This document shows, piece after piece, positions 17,605-24,665 of a DNA stretch of 64,000 nucleotides; position 1 is the stretch's first letter, and each line of letters opens with the position of its first letter. A model generated the notes under the pieces. The model did not search any database. It saw nothing but the letters and a program-made list of their open reading frames with translations, and was not told the DNA's origin. The stretch lies in contig NZ_KB899670.1 of assembly GCF_000378385.1 (NCBI RefSeq), forward strand, positions 1 through 64,000, given 5' to 3'. The position numbers were made by a program, and so were the translations under genes. This stretch comes from Paenibacillus daejeonensis DSM 15491 (GTDB taxonomy: Bacteria; Bacillota; Bacilli; Paenibacillales; Paenibacillaceae).

Positions 17605-17637
17605 ATTATAATAGCTGATTTATAAAAAGTTATTCAA
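17605..17637 (-). promoter_or_regulatory. Promoter of the ilvA T-box transcript
   Basis: TTGAAT (17637-17632) and TATTAT (17613-17608) with an 18-base spacer; the overlapping TATAAT at 17610-17605 is an alternative -10. Transcription should begin near 17600. Confidence 0.6.
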
Positions 17638-17709
17638 AAAGCAGATATTCGCTCAAAAAAATATAGTTCTTAGGTTCTATTAAAGGAATGTAAAATAGGT
17701 CTTGGGATG

Positions 17710-17738
17710 TTGACTTTCTCAGAATCATTTGATTTAAT
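17710..17738 (+). promoter_or_regulatory. Promoter of the pil operon
   Basis: TTGACT (17710-17715), 17 bases, TTTAAT (17733-17738), about 110 bases upstream of pilB and divergent from the ilvA promoter. Confidence 0.6.
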
Positions 17739-17850
17739 AGAAATAACTTCCAACCTAAGTCCCGTGACCTCCTTTTTATGGGCAATTTCATTCTCACCTT
17801 TCGACAAGCCGACAGTTCCTCAGAAGATTATTCCTTAAAGGGTGATGAAT

Positions 17851-19518
17851 ATGGCCACAACCCGCAAACGAATCGGCGACTTGCTCGTCGATGCTGGCGT
17901 CATCACGCCGGATCAGCTCCAGCAAGCCTTGCATCAGCAAAAAGAAATGAAGAAAAGACTGGGCGATGTCCTGATATCCGAGGGGTACATCTCGCAGCAG
18001 CAGTTCATCGAGGTGCTGGAGTTCCAACTTGGCATTCCGCATGTTCAATTGTTCAGGCAGAAGATTGAGCCGAAGATTATCGCACTCATCCCGCAGAAGA
18101 TGGCAACCCTGCATGGTGTGCTGCCCCTGCGAGTGGATGGCGGCAAGCTGATCCTGGCCATGTCGGATCCACTGGATTATTTTGCAATCGATGAAATTCG
18201 TATCGCGACTGGTATGCGTGTGGACCCGGTTATCGCCTCCAAGGACGAGCTCACCCGTGCAATCAACCGTTACTATGGACTCCAGGAGACGATTGAGCAG
18301 ATCAGTCAGACGCTGCAGGCCAAAGAGGTAGACTATGACCTGCCGCGTCAAGATGATGATTCACCGGTCGTCAAGACCGTCAACCAGATGATAACCCAAG
18401 CCGTCCAGCTCGGGGCCAGCGATATTCATCTGGATCCGCAAGAGGATAGCTTTCGCATCCGGTACCGTGTGGATGGCGTTATGCGAACCGAGCGAACGCT
18501 GCCGCCCAACATGCACGGCGTCATCACAGCCCGGATCAAGATTATGGCAGACATGAATGTCGCCGAGCGGCGACTGCCACAGGACGGACGTGTCGAACAG
18601 GAGGTAGACTATCGCAAGATTGATATCCGGATCTCGACGCTGCCGACCATTCACGGCGAGAAGGTAGTGATGCGGATCCTCGATCTTGGCAGTACGCTGA
18701 CCGAGGTGGACAAGCTTGCCTTCTCGCCACGGAATGAAGAAGCTTTTTTGCGCAGCATCGAGGCGTCGTATGGCGTGGTCCTCATTACCGGTCCTACGGG
18801 CAGCGGCAAGACAACCACGCTGTATTCGGCGCTCTCTCATCTCAATCATGAAGATGTGAATATCATTACGATTGAGGATCCGGTGGAGTATCAGCTGGAA
18901 GGCATTAATCAGGTGCAGGTCAATCATGTAACGGATCTTTCCTTTGCCCGGGGACTGCGTGCCATCCTGCGGCAGGATCCCAACATTATCATGGTTGGAG
19001 AGATCCGGGACTATGATACGGCGGAGATAGCGATCCGGGCGGCGATGACCGGTCATCTGGTGATGAGTACGCTGCATACGAATAATGCAGTCAATTCCAT
19101 CAGCCGGCTTATTGATATGGGAGTGGAGCCGTTCCTGATTTCATCAGCGGTCAATGCGATTGTGGCGCAGCGCCTGGTCCGGCTCAATTGTCCATCCTGC
19201 ACAGCTTCGTATGAGCCAAGTAGGGACGAGCGGGAACTGCTGCAGCGCTACGAGATCGAGGCGACCCAATTACATAAGGGACAAGGCTGCAGTGAATGCG
19301 GACGTACGGGATACCGGGGACGACTGGCCATTCACGAAGTCCTGGTGATGGATGATGAGCTTCGTTCGATGATTTTGTCCAGGCGCTCGGACAGCGATTA
19401 TCATCGCCACGCGCTCGCCCGTGGATTGGTGCCCATGATCGTTGACGGGCTGCGCAAAGCGGCAGACGGCAAGACAACAATCAGTGAGATTTTCCGTGTT
19501 ATTAGTAAGGAAGACTAG
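17851..19518 (+). CDS. pilB: PilB/GspE-type pilus extension ATPase
   Basis: 555 residues from the ATG at 17851 (AAAGGGTG ribosome site). The N-terminal T2SSE_N domain (RIGDLLVDAGVITPDQLQQAL) is followed by the ATPase core: Walker A GPTGSGKTTT at about 314-323, Asp box near 340, Walker B with the HxxxE-type segment LRAILRQDPNIIMVGEIRD, a His box MSTLHTNNA and a tetracysteine zinc motif (CPSC near 449 and CSEC near 485). It powers pilin polymerisation at the inner face of the membrane. First gene of pilB-pilT-pilC-pilin with short gaps. Confidence 0.95.
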   Translation: MATTRKRIGDLLVDAGVITPDQLQQALHQQKEMKKRLGDVLISEGYISQQQFIEVLEFQLGIPHVQLFRQKIEPKIIALIPQKMATLHGVLPLRVDGGKLILAMSDPLDYFAIDEIRIATGMRVDPVIASKDELTRAINRYYGLQETIEQISQTLQAKEVDYDLPRQDDDSPVVKTVNQMITQAVQLGASDIHLDPQEDSFRIRYRVDGVMRTERTLPPNMHGVITARIKIMADMNVAERRLPQDGRVEQEVDYRKIDIRISTLPTIHGEKVVMRILDLGSTLTEVDKLAFSPRNEEAFLRSIEASYGVVLITGPTGSGKTTTLYSALSHLNHEDVNIITIEDPVEYQLEGINQVQVNHVTDLSFARGLRAILRQDPNIIMVGEIRDYDTAEIAIRAAMTGHLVMSTLHTNNAVNSISRLIDMGVEPFLISSAVNAIVAQRLVRLNCPSCTASYEPSRDERELLQRYEIEATQLHKGQGCSECGRTGYRGRLAIHEVLVMDDELRSMILSRRSDSDYHRHALARGLVPMIVDGLRKAADGKTTISEIFRVISKED

Positions 19519-19567
19519 CCTCTGCACGAACGCGGAGCAGTCAACTAGAAGAAAGAAGGAGACGGCT

Positions 19568-20614
19568 ATGCATTCTGCAGAGACGCTGCTGCACATGGCC
19601 TGCCAGGCAGGCTCATCGGATATTCATCTGACTGTCGACTCGCCCGTCAAGCTGCGGGTGGACGGCAAGCTGAAGTCGATCGAAGGCGAGCATCTGAGTG
19701 CTGCGGACACCGCGCGCTATGCCAAGGAATTGCTCACCTCGGAGCAATATCAGAGCTTGCTGGAGCGGGGGGAGATTGATCTCTCCTACAGTCTGCCCGG
19801 CTTGTCGCGCTTTCGTATCAACGCCTACAAGCGCAAAGGCGCGCTGTCGCTGGCCATCCGTCTGATTCCGAGCCGCATCCCGGCATTGGAGGAGCTTGGG
19901 CTGCCGTCGATAGCAGAGCAATTCGCAGGCAAGCGACAAGGATTGGTTCTGGTGACCGGACCAACGGGAAGCGGCAAGTCGACTACCTTGGCAGCCATTA
20001 TCGATTATATTAATCGGAACCGGAGTGACCATATTATCACCCTCGAGGATCCCATTGAGTTCGAGCATCATCACAAGCGCTGCATCGTCAATCAGCGTGA
20101 GGTGGGGACGGATACGGCCAGCTTTGCCACGGGCCTGCGGGCCGCGCTGCGGCAGGACCCCGAGGTGATTCTGGTTGGCGAGATGCGGGATCTGGAGACG
20201 ATCAGTACGGCGATTACGGCAGCTGAGACGGGCCATCTGGTGTTCGGGACCTTGCATACGGCCGATGCGCCTCAGACGATTGATCGGATTATCGATGTGT
20301 TTCCACCCGCTTCTCAGCAGCAGGTACGTGTTCAGTTGGCAGCGGTGCTGCTCGGAATCATGGCGCAGCGCTTGCTGCCTGCAGCCGATGGCCGTGGCCG
20401 AGTGGCCGCCATAGAGACATTGGTTAATACTCCGGCCGTCGCCAATCTGATCCGCTCTGAGAAGGTGCATCAGATTCGCTCGATCATGCAGACCGGACGG
20501 GCGCAAGGCATGACAACGATGGAGAACGCGCTGCGTGAACTGCTCCAGCAAGGGCGCATTCTACCCGCAGAGGCCAAGCAGGCGTTGTTCGGCTTCGGAG
20601 AGCTGCACGCTTAG
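19568..20614 (+). CDS. pilT: PilT-type pilus retraction ATPase
   Basis: 348 residues from the ATG at 19568 behind AAGGAG; the frame remains open upstream to 19442, but that part overlaps pilB. Walker A GPTGSGKS lies at about residues 131-138, followed by the Asp box ITLEDPIEFEH, Walker B LRAALRQDPEVILVGEMRD and His box GHLVFGTLHTADA, with the PilT hallmark AIRLIPSRIPALEELGLP before the nucleotide domain. It depolymerises pili, giving retraction and twitching-type motility. Presence of PilT argues for a dynamic type IV pilus rather than a type II secretion or competence pseudopilus. Confidence 0.95.
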   Translation: MHSAETLLHMACQAGSSDIHLTVDSPVKLRVDGKLKSIEGEHLSAADTARYAKELLTSEQYQSLLERGEIDLSYSLPGLSRFRINAYKRKGALSLAIRLIPSRIPALEELGLPSIAEQFAGKRQGLVLVTGPTGSGKSTTLAAIIDYINRNRSDHIITLEDPIEFEHHHKRCIVNQREVGTDTASFATGLRAALRQDPEVILVGEMRDLETISTAITAAETGHLVFGTLHTADAPQTIDRIIDVFPPASQQQVRVQLAAVLLGIMAQRLLPAADGRGRVAAIETLVNTPAVANLIRSEKVHQIRSIMQTGRAQGMTTMENALRELLQQGRILPAEAKQALFGFGELHA

Positions 20615-20650
20615 GGCACAACATCAGGTACAGACAGGAGGGAGCAGCCA

Positions 20651-21859
20651 ATGCCCAAGTTCCGATACAAAGCCGTCAACGCTACCGGCAAGAAGATGAC
20701 CGGAACGATCGAGGCGGCTTCTGAGCAAATTGCCCTGGATAAGCTTAGTGAGCAGCAGTTGTGGGCATCAAGCCTGACGGATCTGAGCCGTAGTCTACTC
20801 TACCGGGACATCGAACTGGGCGGGCCCCAGGTGAAGACGGAGCATTTCACCATTTTTTGCAGGCAGCTGGCGACGATGTATCGCTCGGGCATCAGCCTGG
20901 TGGAGGCCGTCCGAATCCTGAGTGAGCAATCGCCCGGCAAGCCCTTCCGCAAGATTCTGGCCGTGATTACGGCTGAGATGGAGGGCGGGACGGCATTCTC
21001 GGTTGCGGTAGCGGCCCATCCCAAGATCTTCACGCCGGTCTTCGTGAACATGGTACGGGCTGGTGAAGCGGGCGGTAATCTGGATGAGATGCTGGAGCGA
21101 CTGGCGATCTTTTTTGAGAAAGAGCGTGCTACGCGGGAGAAGGTCAAATCCGCCATGGTGTACCCGGTCATTATGATGGTCATTATGGTGCTCGTCGTTA
21201 CCTTCATGATGCTGTTCGTCATTCCGCGTTACGTCGAGAGCTTCGCCATGATGGAAATCGAGCTGCCACTGCCGACGGTCCTCATTATGGGGATGAGCAA
21301 CTGGATGCAGACGTACTGGTACGCGCTCCTCTTGTTGCTGCTCCTGCCCGTACTGCTGCTCCGTGTGATTCGCGGAAACGAGCGGGCGAGCAGGGAGCTC
21401 GATTACTGGAAGCTGAGGGTGCCCGTCTTCGGTAAGCTCTGGCATAAGCAGGCCATCGCCCGCTTCAGTCGTACCTTCAGCTCGCTCTATGTGGCTGCGA
21501 TTCCGATCCTGCCGAGCCTGACCATCGTCTCGCACGTGGTGGGCAACGCGGCGATTGGCAAGGTCATCTCCGACATCCGGGAGGAAGTCCGTAGCGGCAA
21601 CTCGATCGCGGAGCCCCTGCAGGCCACCTGGCTCTTCCCGCCGATGGTCGTGCAGATGATCGCCGTCGGTGAGCGCTCCGGCTCCCTGGACACGATGCTG
21701 GAGAAGGTCGCAGACTTCTATGAGGCAGACGTCGACACTCTCGCCGACCGGCTCAAGGTGCTCCTCGAGCCCCTAATGATCGTCGCCCTCACCGGCGTGG
21801 TCGGCCTGATCGTCCTCGCCGTCCTCATGCCGTCGTTCAAGCTGATGCAGAATATGTAG
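20651..21859 (+). CDS. pilC: PilC/GspF platform membrane protein
   Basis: 402 residues. The N-terminal start (FRYKAVNATGKKMTGTIEAAS) is typical of GspF/PilC. Two T2SSF domains (about 65-190 and 270-395) each carry the FxRQLATMYRSGI-type helix and a membrane hairpin (VYPVIMMVIMVLVVTFMMLFVIP; MIVALTGVVGLIVLAVLMP). It forms the inner-membrane platform that couples PilB and PilT to the pilus. It lies 36 bases after pilT. Confidence 0.95.
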   Translation: MPKFRYKAVNATGKKMTGTIEAASEQIALDKLSEQQLWASSLTDLSRSLLYRDIELGGPQVKTEHFTIFCRQLATMYRSGISLVEAVRILSEQSPGKPFRKILAVITAEMEGGTAFSVAVAAHPKIFTPVFVNMVRAGEAGGNLDEMLERLAIFFEKERATREKVKSAMVYPVIMMVIMVLVVTFMMLFVIPRYVESFAMMEIELPLPTVLIMGMSNWMQTYWYALLLLLLLPVLLLRVIRGNERASRELDYWKLRVPVFGKLWHKQAIARFSRTFSSLYVAAIPILPSLTIVSHVVGNAAIGKVISDIREEVRSGNSIAEPLQATWLFPPMVVQMIAVGERSGSLDTMLEKVADFYEADVDTLADRLKVLLEPLMIVALTGVVGLIVLAVLMPSFKLMQNM

Positions 21860-21969
21860 TTGGGCTGTGGGACGTAGAATGAAAGCAAATCCCAGCACGC
21901 ACCCGATAGGGAAGCCGCTGCTGATTTGATAAAGCATGATCAAGAACCAATTGAGAGGGGAACAACACA

Positions 21970-22365
21970 ATGGTAAAAGCATTACGCAATCAAAAAGGGA
22001 TCACACTCATCGAGCTTCTGGCAGTCATCGTCATTATCGGCATCGTCGCGGCCATCGCGGTCCCGGCTATTGGGGCAACGATTAAGAACTCGGAGAAGAA
22101 GGCTGATGACGCTAGTGTGACAATTATTAAGGAAACCGCAGTTCGTTATGCGATGGACAACGATAATTTATTTGCTAACAACAATACAGTGACAGTAAGT
22201 CTGAAAGACTTGGGGGATAAAGGATATTTGAATGCCGAACCTGAATTCAATGACAAGACGACATACCCTGATAATTCTTCTGTTTCAATTACTAGAGATC
22301 CAGAAAACGGAAGTTTTTCAGCGCGGTTTCCAAGTACAGCAAGTGTACCGGGCAGCGGTGGTTAA
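21970..22365 (+). CDS. Type IV pilin (probable major subunit)
   Basis: 131 residues. A ten-residue basic leader ends at the prepilin cleavage site NQKG|ITLIELLAVIVIIGIVAAIAVP, with Glu at mature position 5. Mature position 1 is isoleucine rather than the usual phenylalanine. The globular part is small (about 90 residues) and ends in a short Ser/Gly tail without a cysteine pair. Ribosome site GAGAGGGG. Its place after pilC and the absence of other pilins on this strand make it the best candidate for the main subunit. It could also be a ComGC-like pseudopilin. Confidence 0.85.
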   Translation: MVKALRNQKGITLIELLAVIVIIGIVAAIAVPAIGATIKNSEKKADDASVTIIKETAVRYAMDNDNLFANNNTVTVSLKDLGDKGYLNAEPEFNDKTTYPDNSSVSITRDPENGSFSARFPSTASVPGSGG

Positions 22366-22629
22366 TTTAGGAACCGGGCCCACGAAACCACAACCCCTTA
22401 TTTACCCTTATTCCAACATTTTCGTTTTCTAAGGAAACTGAGCCACCTTATTTAAGTCATTTCTCTCAAAACGGTGCGATTTTGAACGAATAACATGTCT
22501 CAGTTTCGTAAGAATTTCTTTTCTGGAAATTTAGGCTCAATAAGAATCTGTAGTTTCGTTACAACTCCACAACACGCCCTCCCTGGGATACCACTCGGGG
22601 AGTAGCAGCACGAGAAAGGAGACAGCAGC
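22366..22629. other. Non-coding gap between pilin and prepilin peptidase genes
   Basis: AT-rich compared with its flanks. It contains a 9-bp inverted pair GAAACTGAG (22434-22442) and CTCAGTTTC (22499-22507) 56 bases apart, and no classical terminator. It may be a 3' UTR or processing region that lets the pilin message accumulate. No gene is seen. Confidence 0.4.
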
Positions 22630-23322
22630 ATGTGGCTGGCGGTGATGGCGGGAATTGGCGGGTTGTTGATGGGTGGCGTGCTCAATCAGGTGGCTATGCG
22701 GTGGGATAGCCGATTTGGGGCGCTAGGCCGGAGCCCAGCAGCTACTAAGCCCCGCCACTATCTCTCCGGTCAGCTGGCTGCGCCAGTTGTTTACGTCATC
22801 TCTGCCGCCTCGCTCGGGCTGGTGGCTGAGCTGGTGCCGCTGCTGTTTTTTGTCTCGATTTTACTCGTGATTGTACAGACCGATCTGGCAGAGCGAATCA
22901 TTCCGGATCGTATAGTACTGATTGGAGTGGTTGGCTTGCTGCTGCTCAGGCTGTGGAGTCAGCCCCTCCCGTATTGGAATTACATCCTCGCCGCCTTGAT
23001 TGGCAGCGGTGTGCTGCTCGTCATTGGAATCGTCGGAGAACGGCTGCTGGGCAAGGAGACGATGGGCGGCGGCGATGTGAAGCTGTACATCGTCATTGGG
23101 CTTATGCTGGGCATCAAGCTAACGCTGTTAAGCTTGTTTGTAGCAAGTCTGATTGGTCTGTTGGTTACTGTCGTGCTGCGTTTGGCAGGCAGGGGAGCGT
23201 ATGGCGAACTGGTGCCTTTTGGGCCGTACATTGCGGTGGGGGCCTGGTGTGCTTATCTGTGGGGAGAAGGCTGGCTGCACGGCTACTTGGCGTGGGTCAG
23301 CAGGATGTTCAGTGTGGGGTAG
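22630..23322 (+). CDS. pilD: Prepilin peptidase (PilD/ComC type) without the zinc/methylase loop
   Basis: 230 residues, all membrane helices. Both catalytic aspartates of the A24 aspartyl peptidase are present: Asp85 in QTDLAERIIPD and Asp149 in MGGGDVKLY. The N-terminal methyltransferase part is reduced: after MGGVLNQVAMRW the usual cytoplasmic loop with two CxxC pairs is replaced by about twenty residues without cysteine, so it probably cleaves but does not methylate prepilins. It would process the pilin upstream and the minor prepilins downstream. Ribosome site AAAGGAG. Confidence 0.9.
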   Translation: MWLAVMAGIGGLLMGGVLNQVAMRWDSRFGALGRSPAATKPRHYLSGQLAAPVVYVISAASLGLVAELVPLLFFVSILLVIVQTDLAERIIPDRIVLIGVVGLLLLRLWSQPLPYWNYILAALIGSGVLLVIGIVGERLLGKETMGGGDVKLYIVIGLMLGIKLTLLSLFVASLIGLLVTVVLRLAGRGAYGELVPFGPYIAVGAWCAYLWGEGWLHGYLAWVSRMFSVG

Positions 23323-23421
23323 TTTAAATCCACGGAGGGCTATGGCTGGGGCCGGGTGAAAACGCCGACCGGCAGGCTCGTAGACTGCTTAAATAGGTGA
23401 ATGGTTAACCCATTATACAAT

Positions 23422-23480
23422 AAACGCCATTCATGATTAACGGCATCTACGTTTCATCCCGTTGATCATTCATGGCGTTT
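23422..23480. terminator. Large imperfect hairpin between convergent pilD and minor-prepilin genes
   Basis: Two 22-base arms (23422-23443 and 23459-23480; AAACGCCAT ... AACGG against its reverse complement) pair at 19 of 22 positions around a 15-base loop. There is no strong T-run on either side, so it may be a bidirectional terminator or a transcript-stabilising hairpin for the two convergent units. Confidence 0.5.
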
Positions 23481-23529
23481 GTCATTCACTCGGTTTGTTA
23501 TTCATCCTATTAGTCATAAACGCTGCGAA

Positions 23530-24117
23530 CTAGAGAGATTCGTTGGTATAGACGACAGTAGAGAGGGTGTGCTGTTGGTTATTGGGCAGATCCATCGTCA
23601 GTTCGAGCTCGATCCGACCATTGGCAGCAACCGTGATCTGCATGTTGGCTACGTGCTCGGAGAACACATGGCTCGTCAGTGATCCTAGCTGACCTTGGTC
23701 ATCTGCTAGTCGCTGCTCGACGCTGAACTGTCTGGATGCGCGGTCCCATGTGTAGTGAACATAGGCATCGTGATCCCCGTGCAGCCAGAGCTCCTCTGAG
23801 GACGTCTGGGAGGCCTGCATCGTGCCACGCGCGGACCTGACCATATGCTGGATAATATCACGCGATTGCTGGAGGACGACCTCCCGCGTCTGCACCTGAG
23901 CCGCACTGGAGTGGGTCTGATTCACCAGATAGAAGAGGGTACCCAAGACGAGCGTCGTCAGCACGAGGGCTGCCAGCACCTCAATCAGGGTAACGCCCCT
24001 CTGCGAGGCCGCGAAGCGATACAAGCCCCCGCCTTTGTACTGGCTTGGTTCTGGTTTGGAGCTTGCTTCCCCTGCGGTGGAGGGCGCCAACGTCTTCATT
24101 TTGAGAAGCTGTTTCAT
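23530..24117 (-). CDS. Minor prepilin, PilW/GspJ-like
   Basis: 195 residues if started at the ATG at 24117, seven bases from GGAGGG; the ATG at 24132 adds five residues. The leader is unusually long (about 41 residues), rich in Lys, Ser and Pro, then the cleavage site SQRG|VTLIEVLAALVLTTLVLGTLFYLV with Glu at +5. The rest is a beta-rich pseudopilin-type head. It is probably a minor subunit that primes or caps the pilus. It follows another minor prepilin in the same direction after 17 bases. Confidence 0.82.
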   Translation of the reverse strand: MKQLLKMKTLAPSTAGEASSKPEPSQYKGGGLYRFAASQRGVTLIEVLAALVLTTLVLGTLFYLVNQTHSSAAQVQTREVVLQQSRDIIQHMVRSARGTMQASQTSSEELWLHGDHDAYVHYTWDRASRQFSVEQRLADDQGQLGSLTSHVFSEHVANMQITVAANGRIELELTMDLPNNQQHTLSTVVYTNESL

Positions 24118-24134
24118 TTCAGATCCCTCCATCC

Positions 24135-24596
24135 TTAATCAACCTCCAGATAAGCCTGCAGCTCATAAGGCTTATTCTTGCCCGGTGATTCGCAATAGAT
24201 CGTAATCTGCTTGAAGCTGCTGTCCAGCTCCATTGTATCGTCCCCCGTCCCGACAGCAGGGAGTCCTCCTGAGGCGGAAGAGATGGACAACGTATATTGG
24301 ACTTGTGTCGTGTCCGGATAGTACAGCTTGATCGGAGAGCTCGTGCCTTCCCGTAGCTGATCAAGGTCGACAACCTGATCATAGATGGCTATGGTGCGGA
24401 GAGCCGGATCGCTCAGATGACCGCGCAGCTCCTCCATGACCGTGCGGGTGATCTGGACCGACTGATCGATCTGCTCGTTGTCCTTGGAGAAGACGGTGGA
24501 CTGCTGGAGAGCATATGTAATTGTCAAAATGGCGACGGCCAGCAGCGCGACCGATCCCAACACTTCAATGAGCGTAACGCCGCGTTGATTATTCAT
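24135..24596 (-). CDS. Minor prepilin, PilV/GspI-like
   Basis: 153 residues from the ATG at 24596, chosen because GAGGTG (24611-24606) lies nine bases upstream; longer starts would run into the divergent gene. The leader is only five residues: MNNQRG|VTLIEVLGSVALLAVAILTITYAL, with Glu at +5, typical of PilV/GspI proteins. The head is small and beta-rich. First gene of a two-gene leftward unit, divergent from the 700-residue protein across 69 bases that must hold both start regions. Confidence 0.82.
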   Translation of the reverse strand: MNNQRGVTLIEVLGSVALLAVAILTITYALQQSTVFSKDNEQIDQSVQITRTVMEELRGHLSDPALRTIAIYDQVVDLDQLREGTSSPIKLYYPDTTQVQYTLSISSASGGLPAVGTGDDTMELDSSFKQITIYCESPGKNKPYELQAYLEVD

Positions 24597-24665
24597 GGGT
24601 GAAGACACCTCACATGCCATAACATTTGTTACTTCTAACAATAAGGGACAAGGAGAGGATTGGCA

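Noticed and set aside
19613-20551. 312-codon minus-strand frame inside pilT
   Set aside because: Shadow of a conserved ATPase gene; no ribosome site and no recognisable protein features.
22434-22507. 9-bp inverted pair in the pilin-pilD gap as a terminator
   Set aside because: The arms are 56 bases apart, with no T-run; too weak to call.
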